64,000 nucleotides of DNA from Setophaga petechia (taxonomy: Eukaryota > Chordata > Aves > Passeriformes > Parulidae): the NCBI GenBank assembly GCA_024362935.1, contig JANCRA010000016.1:18459165-18523164 (forward strand), read 5' to 3'. The translations under genes were made by a program, and so were the position numbers. The notes beneath the pieces were generated by a model, which was given only the letters and a program-made list of their open reading frames with translations, was not told the DNA's origin and searched no databases. Positions 33,901-48,900 of the stretch are shown here, one piece after another (positions within the stretch are counted from its first letter, which is position 1; every line of letters starts with the position of its first letter).

Positions 33901-36900
33901 ACCTGAACCCAACTGACCAGTGTTAAGAATGCTTCCCAGTTCTGGGAAGTGTGGGACAAACAGTTCTGTGTTGGCCTCAGGCCTCAGTTGAATGAGACAT
34001 CATGGATCTGGCCAGGAAACAAGAGGCTCCAGTGGATAAACCCAGGTTGTGAGCAGTGAAAGTGCACCCAGGGAAAGATTCCAGAAACCCCCCCAAATCA
34101 CATGGCAAAGCTAAAGACAGAGGGGGGAAAAGCTCACTCATCTTTGATTAAAACCCTTCACTTTCCAGAGGAAAAAGCTACAAAGAGGAGATTCCACATT
34201 AGCTCTTTACTAGGAGTCAAATATTGTAAGAGAGAATCTGCATTATTAGACCCAAGAACAAAAATTAGGCCATTAAATCTGGAAACCCAAACCCATGCCT
34301 CCAATTCACTTCTTGAGACATGTATTTTTTTGCTTTTTTCCCTTTAGAGAAATGCTTTGCTGAAGACTTTAAGGGAACATCCTTCAGAAGAGAATTGTTT
34401 GTGTTTTGGTGAGAAGAACTTGATTTCCTCCATGGCATATTAAACAATTCCTCATCCTATAATGTTTAGGTGAAAATATGAGAAAAGCTGCTGTGCAATC
34501 CAGAACTGGACTATCTGTGCAGCTCAGAAGAACAAGGCCTGCAGGCTGCCAGTATATTTTGGAATTTCTTTGTGCCTTTGTGAACAAAAATGCCTGAAAA
34601 CGAAGCCAGGTGTCACTGTGCTGTCAAGGAAACACGATGCCTCACACATACACAATGTGAAGGTCTGTGGTTAAGGTGGACAATAGGAGACTGGCTGAAC
34701 AGTCCCCCCAAAACCAGGGGGTCACTGCATCCATCAGGGTATTTATTAAAGCAGATGACTGTATGAGGGTTCACACACCAGCCCACACTCATCACCATGC
34801 ACACATGCTGCAAACAACCTGGCCTCCTACAGCCACTCTGCCCAAGGAGGGGTTATCCTGACTGTAGCTGATGGACTGGGATGTGTCCTACCCTGTGTTA
34901 GCTGTGTGACCTTTCAGAGCCCAGGAGGGCTGAGCCCAGACAGGCTGTGACACCCCAGGCTTGGTTCTGTACCCACAAACCCCAGCTCGAGGAACTCAGC
35001 AGAACCTGGAGGTTGGGGGAGCAGAATAAGCCTGGAATCACTCCCTGGGAGTAAGAGCAGCAACAGCTCCAGCTGGGAGATCTACTGCACGTCTGAGAAT
35101 TCTGTTAATACAGAAAACCCAAACTCTCAACACCAACAAAACAGTACAACGAGAAAGGAAAAAATGGGAAATTCAATTTCCCCATGGCAGTTCATCCAAA
35201 CTGTGGTGCCTTCCTGCGTGTTCTGCCCTGCCTGTCCTTTGTGCTCTGCAACCCTCCCACTGTGAACTGCACACTCCCAGAAGGACATATGGATGTTTTT
35301 GGGACACACATCCCTGTCACAGCCACAAGCTCTGTGGGCAGAGGGCACCTGGGAACAGGCTGCTATCAGCACAACTCTCAGTCTGCTCCACAGTCCATGT
35401 GCTATGAGTAAAAGCACCTCAAAAATGTGGTAGTCACAGAGTCTAACCATGCTGGATAATTGACTTTAACCTGTTTACCCACAAACTACAGAAAAACAAC
35501 CCCATTCCAAAGTGGACTCTGGTTAGCTCACGATACTGAGGAATTCCACTGGTTGATACCTTATTTCAACAACCTGTTGCTTTGACAACATTCTCCTCAA
35601 ATCACCATCTCTAAATTAAGCAGGATTTGTCCCTGCTATGACCAAGAATCAGCCCCAGCTATCTATAATGCCATGTGGCTCCTGCTTGTCCAGGGCCAGA
35701 GGAACTGGGAGAGGAGCCAAGGAACACACCTGATTGCGAAGGGCCTGTTGGGATGGTCGGTCCCGGTGGATGTGGCTGTCTCTGGTCACTGCAGAGGTCC
35801 CAGAATCCACATGGACAGATCCCACGGGAGTAGGCTGGAAAATAAGGTGTTGGTTAGGGCTAAGACTCTCACATGCACAAACCCACCTTGTCAAGCCAGT
35901 AGGAAGAAGTACAAGATCAAATCAGTGCCCAAAGGAGCCAAGGAGAATTACAGGCAGGGCTATAAAATCCCTGTGATTTACAGACATGAAATTTGGTGGT
36001 GGATACCAGCACCAAATGTCTTGTGTAAAAATTAATTAAGAAGATACAGTTAGGTGCCTGTCTCGATGTCAGATCACACCTAGTGTGTCTCACACAGAAT
36101 TATTACAACTGAAAATATACAGACTTGTTTTCTTCATCCCATTGTCTCACCACTTGTAAAAATCACGCTTGCATAGAAACAGGACGTGTTAAAATTAAAG
36201 CTTCATCTGCTCTCTTCTCACCAAAGTCATAATCCCTGCTCCCAACATCGAGATCTCCATGGCAACCACCGTGGTTGTCAGCAATAGCACACTTGTCTTA
36301 CAAGGTGCTCTTTATCAACTGCCTTTGTAATTAAAGAAAAATGAAGAGAAAATCTTGATTCACAAAGGGAATGATTTCTTAGGAACTCTGTTGAGCACAG
36401 TAAGCATGGGGAACACTAAATATAGTTGGGACACTAAAGGAGTGGTACCAAGTTTAGCACTGATTTGATCTGGCATTTGATCTGGCACCAATGACAATTC
36501 ATTTATAGATGTCATTACTGCTTTTTGGGATGGGTTGTGAGCAGAATGATCCAATGATCCAAAACAAAGAGCTTTAGATTCTTCTACCATATTTCCCCAT
36601 GATACATCCTTTGGCTAAGGTCTTCCTGAGTTTTAACTGGGTTTTGATGGTAAAAGTCATGCAATGAGATCAGGGTGATGGTGTACATGGAGTCGTGGAA
36701 CTGTTAAATGGAGGTTGGTTTCTCCCACATTTCCTTTCCATGTGCTGTACAGAGCTGGTTCAGCCTCTGAGTGTCCTCCAGGGTATTATGAGTTCAGGAG
36801 AACAAGTTTAGATTAGATATATGAGAAGAATTCCTCCCTGTGAGGGTGGTGAGGCTCTGGCAAGGCTGTCCAGAGCAGCTGTGGCTGCCCCACCCCTGGC

Positions 36901-39900
36901 AGTGTCCAAGGCCAGGTGGGACACAGGGCTTGGAGCAACCTGGGATAGTGGAACAGTGGAATGTGTCCCTGCCCACAGCAGGGGGTTGGAACAAAGTGGG
37001 CATTACAATCTTGCCTTCCAACCCAAACCATTCAGTGATTCTACTATCCACTGAACATCCATCAGAAACCTGCCTTGATCCCCTGGACCTTTTTTGATGG
37101 GAACATGACCATTATAGGGGATTTCTGTGATTCTCCTGCTTTAAGATGGATTTTAGATACTGGTCTCCAATCCTGTGCTAGACTAGTCTAGCAGTCTCAC
37201 CATGATCATTGTCACAAATGGGAAAATAAAGCTTGAATGTCCAGAGAGGTGGATGGGGCCTCTGTTCCTCAGGAAAACTTTGAGGCACTGCAAGAACCCC
37301 CTGAACACAAGGTCAGGACATCTCACTGTGTTGAGATTTGAAAGATTCTGTCACGGACATAGTTTATGAAAAATCCTTTCATTAGGATTTTTTCTCCTGA
37401 GAAGCTGAGAGGCCTCAGAAACGAAATGTAAACAATGGTTATCTGCTGCTGTGGAATGCAACAGGTGCATCTTTGATTGGTCTTTTTGTTTTTTTTAATT
37501 AATGGCCAATCACAGTCCAGCTGTCTTGGACTCTGGTCAGTCAAAAGATTTTATTACTATTCCATTCCTTTCCTTTCTAGCCTTCTGATGAAATCCTATG
37601 TAGTTTTAAGATACCATTTTCTTTTAATATAATATATATATAACAAATAATAAATCATCCTTCTGAAACATGGAGTCAAGATTCTCATCTCTTCCCACGT
37701 CGGGACTGCCTGCGAATTCAACAAGATTCAGTCCTAAACTCACTGGCATTAATTTGGATTATTGGGAACAGAAAGCCAATGCTGGGGAAGCAGCACCTGG
37801 AAGGCAAGGCATGGGATTTGGCAGGGACAACTCACAATTGGCCTGCCGACCCAGTCGTAGGCGTAGTCGAAGGTGTAGCCTTTCTTCTCAAACAGCTCCG
37901 TGAAGATGGTCCGCAGGTAATCGTAGTCTGGTCTCTCAAAGAAGTCTAATCGCCGCACATAGCGGAGGTACGTGGCCATCTCCTCTGTCAGAAAGGGCAA
38001 AAAGCAGCAGATTTTATCCTGAATCTTCCAGATGAGCTCTTAGAAACCAATGTCTGGGCTGCCAGCCTTACCTCTGGCTTTTCTCCTACAAGTCATGGTT
38101 TTTAGCAACAGTCCTCAAAGGAAAACAATTCAAACACTTCTCGAGCAAAGATGAAGTCCCACCTCTGCTCAAATCTGACTTCCACACCTTGATTTAGTCT
38201 ATACATTTGTATAAAAATAAACAGAGTGAGAAATAAGCTCACTGAACCTGACAACAGGCTGCTCACAGGTATTTAGAATGCTCTTGCCCAAAGAAGCTGT
38301 GGCTGCCTCATTCCTGAAAGTGTCCAAGGCCAGGCTGGATGGGACTTGGAGCATCCTGGAATAGTGGAAGGTGTCCCATCATGACATTGGCAGCACCTGA
38401 ATATTCAGAACTAGACTAGAGGGGGAGGCTCCAAGGTTAATTTACCTGAAGAGGGTTAATTTACAGACCAGGGTTTGGTGTTAAGATAATTAATTGCTTT
38501 CCTGCATCTGGGTCGCATTTTGCATGCACAGAATATTGAGTCCTAGGAGCTCATGCCCTGCCTTTTCCCAGCTCTCCCTTGGCTCATGGCCTTGACTTCA
38601 GCTGACAAAAATAAGAACAGTACTGCTTATTGATACTTAACTCTGTCTGTGGCTTGTGGCTTCCATGGAGGTAAAAGAGGAGGACAAGAAAGGAGAAGAA
38701 AGAATCCTCTCTTTTAAGTACCTCCAGAAGGTGGAGAACAAGCAGTTTCAGGCAAGGAAAGGACAGAACTCAGCTCTCTCATCTTGTATCAGCCCAGACC
38801 TGAAGGAGCTGTGAGGAGGAGTACTGACAAAAAGATGAGAACAGCCAACCTGAAGCTGTTCTGCTTGGAACCAGGTGGATTTTGGAATGAGACATCTGGG
38901 GAATTACAGTGACCTGAGTGAACAATGGTCCCATTCCAGGCTTGCTGCTCCTCATGCTGGGAAAGACATGTGGCACAACAGCTCCTACAGGAATGGGATT
39001 AATTGTGGGTGCTCTCCCTGGCGTCAGGCCTTCAGAAACACTCCACAAAACCTCCCAAGCCCACTCTGTGGCCAGGGGACCCTGGGGAAGGCACTAACTC
39101 TGTACCCTGCTCCTCCAGCTCCAAGGTTTGCTAAACTGGAGATCAGGTGTTGGGATTGGCTAGAAGCACTCTGTAGTAACACTCTCCTTAAAACTGCTCC
39201 CAGAAGGTGGGATTCATGGACAGACACACCATTCCATCTTCCAAGCTGGCCAACTACACCTGCAACACCTGCAAAACCTTCCATTTGGAAAAGAATTAAA
39301 TTGGTAGTTCCAGCACAGTCATTTGGGAGAGGGAAAATAATGAGGAGCTCTTCTGGAAGGAAGCCAAGAAGTAAAACAGGCATACAAGGCCCTTGAGCAC
39401 TGTCCAGCCTCCTTAATGAGAAGAGTTTTGCTCATTTTAAGACCTCAGGCCCTGCTAATTTATAGCAGCAGCTTCAGTTGTTTGCCAGCATGATGGATAC
39501 ACGTCATCCCATACTTTCTGACAGACAAAGTGTCAGAGATGTGCAGGCCCATCCTATTTAAAAAGGCACGGCCACCTCCAGCTGCACTCACACGATTCCA
39601 TCAGGGCTTTACCTGGAAAGTTCTCACAGAGAACTTCAACTGGAGTGTTTCTCTTTGTGTCCCCAATCTTCTGATATCTCTCTTTTAAGGTGTCAGCCTG
39701 CAGCGCACAAAGACAAAACAGTTGTGGAGAAAGAGTTCAACCATGTGAGAAAGGACATGCTGTATGGGAAGAAAAACAAGGTATTTAATGCCCATTCTGG
39801 GTGACATCAGGAGATGCTACTTGTAACTGAACTGCATCCTGGACTACACCAGTGGGAATATTTCACAGGAGGAACATCCAAGGATGTGCAAAACATCTTT

Positions 39901-42900
39901 GTTCATGAAAGGCAGGACCCTTATTAGTGTCTTACAAGGCTCATTTCTCACAGCCCAGTCCTGAGGACTGTGCAGGGAAGGTTTCATGGGAGAGGGAAAT
40001 AAAGGTGCATGAACTGTGATGGCACATCTGGACCTCCCCAGCCATCGAGCTGCCTTCACAAACAAATGCAAAGCAGTTGCACAGCACATTCACAGCAATT
40101 TGGGTGAAATTCACAGACACACTGCACAGCAATTTGGGTTTTCCTCTGTGCAACAGAATGTTACCACATTGAATATGACTCTAGATCAGTGCACTTCTCC
40201 CAAATCCCAGGCTGCTCCTACACAGCCTTTCCTTTCATTCCCAAAGCATTCATTACTCAGCACTGGTTTAATACCTGGTCAACAAGAAAATGGAACCATT
40301 TGCAGTTGGATTTCCCACCTAAATCAACGTGAGGCAGAGAACTCTGCTCCAGTTGGCACCCTAAAGGTGGGGTTTCTTGTCTCCATTTCAAAATATGTCA
40401 GTTAGACCTGGCAGCAGCATAATTAGCACTGTAGACATTTTCTGTCAGCCCTGACAGTACAGACCAAAAATCTAAGCTGAGGAGACCTAGAAGGGCAAAG
40501 ATGCCACATCCTAAATCCAGCTGGAGAGTCTGCGTTTGTCCTGGACCTCCAAAAGGAGTCAACTAATTCTTATCAAGTTTAACACTGAACTGAGGAACTT
40601 CTGTAGAACTTTGTATAAACTTTGAATTATTTTAGAATAATTTACAGGATTAATTTAAAGCAGATGAGTTCAAGTAAGCCAGAAAGAAAATACATACTAG
40701 AATAACACACTTACAGAGAGGCATGGACATAAAATCAGAGAGACTGATTTCTTTCACAATCCCTTTCATGCTTGAAAAACCTTTCTTTGCTTTTATGAGC
40801 TGTTGCCAACATTTCTGGCATGTGTCTGATGAGGCTGAGCTGAGACTAACTCTGGATAGGTGGTAAAAAAAAGCTGGACAAGTTCTATCAACCCAATTGG
40901 AACCCACTGACCAATGCAGAGCTCTGCCAAGCAGCTCCTGAACCCAAGGCCTTGGCTCCCTTTTCCAACAGGAGCTCTTGTCTTTCCTGATGAGCCTAAC
41001 TTGATCAGTCCCTTCACTCCCTTCAATGCCAAAGCTGAACACAGTAGCTTAATCATCAGGGAGGTGATGGAGAAGTGAAGATGCAGCTTCCAACAGCTCT
41101 GGAGCCAGCAAATGACTTCTCCTTGTTAGCTCAGCTGATGGATGTTGGCGGCAGTCGGCAACTCAATTTCTTGCAGCTCTCCACATTGTACACAGCATCT
41201 CATAAACTCCCCAGCACTGAGTGTCCAGTGTCTCTGGAGGGAAGCCAAGTCCAATACTTGTGCCAGAAAACCAGTTTTTCAAGCTGAAGTCCATCTGTGC
41301 ATCTAAAGCCATCAAACTGCTCCATTATAAACAGGGATCACAGATGCAGCTGGGGGATTGTGTTGCTGTAACTGGGATTTCATAAACCATCACTGTGTCC
41401 CAGTCACGCCCCAGTTCAGGGCAGCTTCCAATCACAGCTCTCTCATTGCTGTCCCTGTCTCTCTGTTCAACCTTCTCTCCAAAATTGTACCCATCTGGCA
41501 ATTTAAAGTGCTAGGTAAAGTATTTCTACCTTAAAATCTTCCCTGCAGCTAAACTTAATGCCTGGGTGTTAGGCTGCAAGGACACAAAGAGAGGACAGCG
41601 TTTCTGCCTGGATTTTGCCAATGTTTACCCAGTGGATTCTCCTCTGGGTAGAGACCAGCCAAAGTTTTAAAGGACAAAACCTAAAGCTTGAACCTACCTT
41701 CAATCCTTGCCAGGGCAGGCTGCCTCGGAGGAAATACATGAACATATGGCCAAGGGCTTCTAAGTCATCTCGGCGACTTTGCTCTGAAAGAGAAGAGATG
41801 ACAAATTATTGCTGCAGAAGCAGAAATGGCTCTGAGATCTCAGCAGCAGCCACACCTGTACCTGAGATAAAGGTACCACAGGGACATTCACTCACTGTCC
41901 GCAGCTCAGACCTTGTGCAAAACCAGAAGCTGTTCCAGAAAGCCAGAAAATGTGTAAAATCAGCCAGAAGCCATGAGGTAACATGGGAACTGCCCAATCC
42001 AGCCTGAGGCAGAATGGACAACTCTTAATTGCAGAGGAATAAAGCAGTGCCTCAATTCTTCTCTGACCTAGCAGTGTCAGTGGTGCCATGTGGTGCTGGA
42101 TCATTTCCTCTGGACTAAAAGGGAATGGGATTCTCACAACCAGCTGCAGGGATCCACCCTTGCACAGTGCCAACCCATTCCCAATTTCCTCTGCTGCTCA
42201 TCAGAGGAGATCAAAAATAGCTCCTTCCAGCACCATGGAACACTTGCTGCTGCTGCCACATGCAGATGTTGTAATTATAAATGAAGGGGGGGAAAAGGGG
42301 CACAGAGCCAAAGGAAAAATACCCTAAAACAAGCAGCCAAAATGTATCCAAAAGCCCTGGGGAGGATAGAAGAGAACAACAGATGTGGAGGCAACACCAG
42401 GCTGGGCTGAGCTGCACTCTTGGGTTCACTGAGCTCGTGGACTCATTTGGTGCACCCTCCCCTCCTCTGGATCCCACCTGCTCCAAACAACATGATCCAT
42501 GATCCAGAGCAGATCCAGCCATGATCCACTGCAGCCACTTCACCTGCATGAGATGCTGGGAGTGGGAACACTCAGGAAAAGGGAACTGAAACAACAGTTC
42601 CTGCAGTTATCCTGATAAAAAGGGGAAAAAAGAAGGATGCCCTGGGTAATTTAGTGCAGTGATGCATAAGGACTTCTAAGAAGATGGTTGAGTGCACTTG
42701 TCTCTCAGAAAAACTGGAGTCAGACTCCCGTGTTTGAAGCATGAAAAGATTGATTCCACCTGGGCTGGTCTCACCAGTGAAGCATCAGCTCCTCACAACC
42801 CCTCTGGGCAGGGACAGCCCCCTCAAATACACCCCCAGAACTGATCTGGACCCTTCCCCTGCATGAGCCATGGTGGGAGCTGAAATCCTGTGGGAGATGG

Positions 42901-45900
42901 GTCCTAAGGAAGGCACATGGTGCGCTTCAAACACAAACACATCTTCCTTCCACATCGCCCTCATCAGCAGCTTCCCAGGCTGCTCCCACTGCACCTCCCA
43001 TTCCTCCATCCCTGCCTGACTCCTCACTTTCCAAAATTAGAAACCAGGCTCATCCCTCCTTACTCCCCAAAGACAGTGAGCTCTCCAAGTGGGAGCCAAC
43101 ATGCTAGGAGGCCTCCTGGAAAATATTCCATTATCTCACTGCTTGTATAGATTTAAGAGAATATAAACATTTAATAAGTTATTTTTTGCCTTTCAGCCAC
43201 AGAAATGTAATCTTCTGGTAGGAAAGAAAGCAGCAAGGAGAGGAGATAAAAGCCAGGTTTAAAGTTATTTAAATCATTCATTTTCTCCAACCAGTTACTA
43301 GGTCAGGGAACATCCAAGTCTAACACCTGGAACTGGAAGGCATTGGGACAGTGCTGTGCTATAAAAATCTATTTGTCTATCATCCACTGCAGCAATCACT
43401 GCCTGCCTGCTTGTCTTTTGTCAGTGCAGGGCTGCTCCCAGTTATTTAGTTCCTAATAAAAACTGTAATTATCAGGCTTCCAACATTTCAGCTGGCTCAA
43501 TTCCTCAAAAGAAGGGAGAAAAAAAAAAAAAAAGAGGCACACAACTGTAAACGGCATTGGGAGGTTCACAAATAGCTTCAGGGGCACAAGAGAGCTCAGC
43601 CAGAATGCTATGGGAGGTCTGCAGGACTCAAATGGCAAGCTGGAATGTGTCCAGGGAAGGGACTGGAGCTGGGGAAGGATCTGGAGCACCAGGAGAAGCT
43701 GAAGGTGCTGGGGAGGCTCAGCCTGGAGAAGAGAAGGCTCGGGGGGACCTTCTGACTCTGCACAACTCCTGACAGGAGGGGACAGCCAGGGGGGTGGGGT
43801 TGGGCTCTGCTCCCAGGGAACAAAGGACAGAGGAACAAAGGACAAGAGGAAACAGCCTCAAGCAACACCACGGAAGGTTTAGGTTGGATATTAGAGAAAA
43901 TAATTCACTGAGAGGGTTGTCAAGGATTGAACAGGCTGCCCAGGGCAGTGGTGGAGTCACCATGCTGGGAAGTGTTCAAAAGATGTGTGAATGTGACCCT
44001 TGGGGACATGGTTTAGAGGTGAACACAGCAGTGCTGGTCAATTGTTGGACTCAGTGGCCTCAGAGAGCTCCTCCAGCCTGAAGGACACTCTGCAAGCCTC
44101 CCCCACGAGGACAAACCTTTGCCAAGGTGTGTGTTGATGGACATGTATCTCGCTGTTCCAGTGAGACTCTTGTGCTCCCTGTAGGGAATGTGTTTTTTGG
44201 TTTCAGGGTCGATGTACTCCTTGGCCAATCCAAAGTCTATGATGTGGATGACGTGCTCCTTCTTGTTGCCCTGCCGGCCGATGAGGAAGTTCTCCGGCTT
44301 GACGTCGCGGTAGATGAGGTTCTTGGAATGCACGTACTCCATCCGAGAGATCTGCAAAAAAGGAGGGAAATGCTGCTTGTCAGCAGAGCTCTGGCTCTCA
44401 GCAGAGCTGGAAGAGGAATGTGTCATCCCCTCCTTTCCAAGGCTATCATGCTGTGCTCCCTGCTTTATTCCCACGGAAATGGCAAAGGCTGTTTCTGAGG
44501 CGTTACCGCTGGGATGCAGCTCTTGGCAGGATGCCACGGGAGCTGCAGCAGCCTTTTTGTATTGATTTTAAACATACTAAACCGCTTACCAAGAGCTCTT
44601 CCCTTGCCCACCTCCTTCCCCTGTTGCTCTGTGTCTTACCACCTTCCTCCCTCGACCCATATGTTGTCTTAGACATGCCAGATTCTTCGTGGAGGGAGAT
44701 TTTTGGGCAGGCAGAAGCTTTACGATCTTCAAAGCTGACTAAAATAATAATTAATCTCATTGCTGTCAACTAGGAATAGCTGGAATATTTTTCAGCTTTT
44801 GACTAATGTTTTTCTGGAAGTTTGACTGAATGGAAAGGTGGAAGGGCAGGAACCCCACTTCTGAGGTGACAGAGTGCCTCTAACAACACACCTGACTCAG
44901 AAGATCATCATTAAAATTGCTTTTGAAAACAAACATACTGCAGGAGTATTGTCAAGCAGTTCTCCTTGGCTCCTGAATTTAGGAGATGATTCCAAAGGAA
45001 AATAATTCTCAATTTATTTAATTTATTACCTTTAATTGTCTTTATATGTTTCAAATGAACACACAAGAACCCCCATTTATGGCTGTCCCGGTCACAGCTG
45101 CCCTGCATGCCAAAGGGCACAGTGGCTTAAACAAGATGCTTCTTTGGAAAAGCTACTGGGATTCACACAGATATTTGTGGGCTGGCAATGCTACAAAAGC
45201 TCTACAAAGTTCCACCAAGTCCCAGTTTTGCACTAACGAGCCTCAGTCCCCAGAGGTCACTGCCACACCGCTGCGAGGGACAGCACAGGGACATCCAGGG
45301 TGAGGGCCACCAGCTGCTCACCCCCATGGGTGGATCCTGCTGGGAAAGCTCTGCAGGATGGAGTCTCTGGCTCACTGAGCTCTCCCCCAGCCAAGCAGCA
45401 GGGACCCCCCCATCAGCCCTTCCAGCCCCCTGCTCACTCTGTGTGGCTGGCAGACCTGACTGCTCCTTCATTTCTCACTGAATCCAGACACACTCCCAGC
45501 CGGCAAACCCAGAGCACTCTTTCTCTTTACAGATCTTGGACCCACAGCTGGTTTTAAAAGTCCACATGCATGTGATCCTCCATCACAATACCAGGCCCTT
45601 ATCATGCACCCTATTTTAAAGGAAAATCTGCTGCATTTCCACCTCTTGGAAAGAAGGAGCAGGCAGGAGGGGGCAGCCCTCCTTATAAAATAAACAGCTG
45701 TACAGGGAGGGCAGCAGACAGGAAAAAATTGGCTGCAGGTGAATCAGGTTGAAAAAACAGAATTTGCTCCAAGATTCTTCAAAGAAGGGAACAGCACGTG
45801 CTGCTGCTCCCTCCCCTCGACGCAGTGATTGATTCCAGTGTGCAGAGAAAATGGGTTTCACGGCTAACAGCCATTATTCCCAATCAATTACAGGCTGGTG

Positions 45901-48900
45901 CAGAGCAGAGCAGATGCTCTTCAGTCATTCTTCACACTTTGAATCACCTACAGGACACAGCAGCAGGTCGTGAGACAAAAAGCCACGTTGGGAGGCAATT
46001 CAAATGAAGATGCAACCCTTGAAAGTGGAACAAAGAGTTTCCTCGCCTCTCCACACATAACAAGCTTCCAAGTGGAGCCTGACTGGCTCATTTGATTTGT
46101 TCCTGCTACCAAAGCAGCTCAGTTGTTGAAATCCCAACAGCAATTAGAGAGCCTGAAAAGGGTCCATTTTTTTTCTTCTTTAAAAACTCTCTGCAAGTTG
46201 CAGCAGGCAGGACAACAACCTGGACAGCTGAGGTGTCAGGTGAGCCATTATGCTCCAGCAGCAATCAAGGGTACTTATTTTCCTGCCTTTTTTCCTCCCA
46301 CCTGCCTTTCTTGCTTCCACCACTCACACACACACACAGCTGCTGTGGGGTCTTTCATATTCCTTCTTTCCTTCCACCTGCCTGGACGCTTCACGCTGGA
46401 GAGCTTTGCTCAGCCATGGCAGCTGAAAGACACTCCCCGAGTCAAAAAGATGTTTCTTGGAGTAGCTTCCATGCTTTATTCAGCCTGACAAGCCAGTGTC
46501 CCTGCTGGTGGCTGCTGTGATGTGGAGTGTCTGGGCTGCATCTCCCTCCCAGGCTCTGCCTGAGCACACAAGAGCAGCAGTGCTGGGGCACAACCTCGGC
46601 ACCAACCCCTCATGAAGAAAAGGGGAGGTGGAACTCCCACTCCAGAAATGTGCTGGATGCACAGGTGCCCACTCCTTTGGGTTTGAACTACAGGCTCAAA
46701 ACACTCTGAATTAATTCTTTTAGGGGCATAGAAAGCACTCCAGGAACTGGGACTAACTTGGAATTGCTCTGACACTGGAAAAACAGCAAGCAGGGCAGCA
46801 CTGGGGTAGATGGAGGACTGTAAATTACAGAGGGATTTCCATGGCCACAGCTGGCTGAGCCCATCCTTGGAGCCATAAATTTCCATTTCAGATGTCAGAG
46901 AAACCTTTAGGAGGGAGGAGAATCCCTTGGCACACAGCAGGACCCCTGTGCTGTGGTGGAGAAATGAGAGGATATTGTGACATTTAGCAGGTGCCAAAGC
47001 AACCCGTGCTTTCGTGTGCCTTCCTCCTGCCAAGGCAGCAAGTGTAACAAACCCTCTTATCCCAGAAAGGTAACTCTTAAGAGACTGATCTTGACAGCAG
47101 TTCCACCTCTAGACCTTCCTGATAAATTTGAGCCCTTCTTCCACACATCAGCTGCTTAAATATAGATCAGATCAGCAGAGAATGAAATTAATCTTGTTCA
47201 AAGGCAATTCTGATGGCCACTGGTAGAAAAACATCCTGCCACAACTCGGTCCAGATCACATCCAGAGTATTTCCAGTGCCTGGTGGCACAACAGAGCTTG
47301 TTTTAAGCTGTCAGTGAGCTCTGTACAGGCTGGGCTTGGCCAAGAGTGAGAAACAGAAGTCTGAATAAAAAACATTCTCCCCTGATTTATGGGCCGTGGG
47401 CCTGACATAGTGACCACATTTTAACTGCCAAGCTTGGCTTTGTTCAGGAGTTTCACCCACTGGATCTGATCTGCTGGATGTCTTCAGGTGCATGTGGAGT
47501 ATGGAGGAAGCAGTTAAAGTCTGAACAATTCCCAAACAAGCTGCCTTCCCTGAAGACTCATTGTCATCCAGTCTCTCTTGCCCTCAGCCAGGAGAGCCTT
47601 CCTGATGTAAAACTATGTTTGAATTCTCCTGTAATCCCACGTGGCACTTCTTAAGAGACATTGCCCTTGGTTTTCCTAGAGAAATTCCTCTTTCTTTTAA
47701 CATCTGGAAAGGATCCACCCCAGTCCTGAGATGCTGCAGCCTGTCAAGCTCATTCACACCAGCCAAGCACAAATACATATCAAAAAATATTAAAAAAATG
47801 CCTCTGGTTAAAAACTGACCACAGGACTGGATGCTCCTACAGACATGGGGATCATCCTAAGTATGAGGAGAAGGATCAGGGGACAAATGCCCATGGCTAG
47901 AATTACAGCTTAAGCAGACTTGGCCAGTCAGAAGCAGGAATGAAATGTAATTCATGGATGTGAGCCCAAGGAGTTTGAGAGTCCAGCTCTCCTTTCTGAT
48001 GTGTCTCACACAGGAGTGTGACACAGTGACTGCAATCATTTAGTGTGGGAGGAAGAGTCTCCCTAAAGCCTTGTGGCTAGAGCAAAGGGTTTTCATTTCA
48101 TTTGAGCAGAAAGTGCCAGCCCCTTTGGAAAACACTTCTCCCAGGGCAGGTGATGGGGCACACCTGAGCATGTCTGATGTGTCCCCTTAGATGTGCACAC
48201 TCCAAGGTGGCAACTCATGTAGCCCCCCTGAGGAGAGTGAGAAAGTCCTACAGCATCTCCCCATGGCCAGAGGAGCACCTGATCCTTTGAGAGAACATCA
48301 GCTCCTCCATTTCCAGCTGTTTTTGCTGTCCCCCTGCATGTGTTTTTCACCTGGCACCAGTGCCCTGGGGAGCTGCAGCCTGGCCATAGGATCAACAGGT
48401 GATGCCAGTGAAGAACATCCAAGCCTAGAGCTGAGCTGCAGCCCCAGGACACAGCAGAAGGCAGCAGCCATGGCTGTGACAGTCTTGATTTCCCCAGCAG
48501 TCCCTTGGGAATGAATTTACATCTTTGTATTTTCCCTCCAAAGGTCACACAAGCTGCATCTGAGGCTTTGCCAGCTGTTGCCACTTGATTTAATCAAAGC
48601 CAATACTATAAATTGGTTTTCCATTGATAAAGAAACCCAAGAGAACTTGACTGCTTTGCTGGGGAAGCCTCAGTACCAGGCAGGTGCTGTTCAAACTTCT
48701 GCAGTTCTGACCTCAGTTTTCCATTTGAGATTCTCCTGTGTCAAACTTCAGTTTACTTGGAAAGGATTGAGTTCCTCATCCCTTACATCTCCTCTTCCCT
48801 ACCATGCTTCTATCCACAGAGATATTCATGTGAATATACAATTCCAACTGCTGTGGAGTATCTGGGTGATCTCAAGGTCCAGCTATGCAAGATCTGGCTA

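Noticed and set aside
46321..46340. CA dinucleotide microsatellite
   Set aside because: Only about eight repeat units; too short to be notable.
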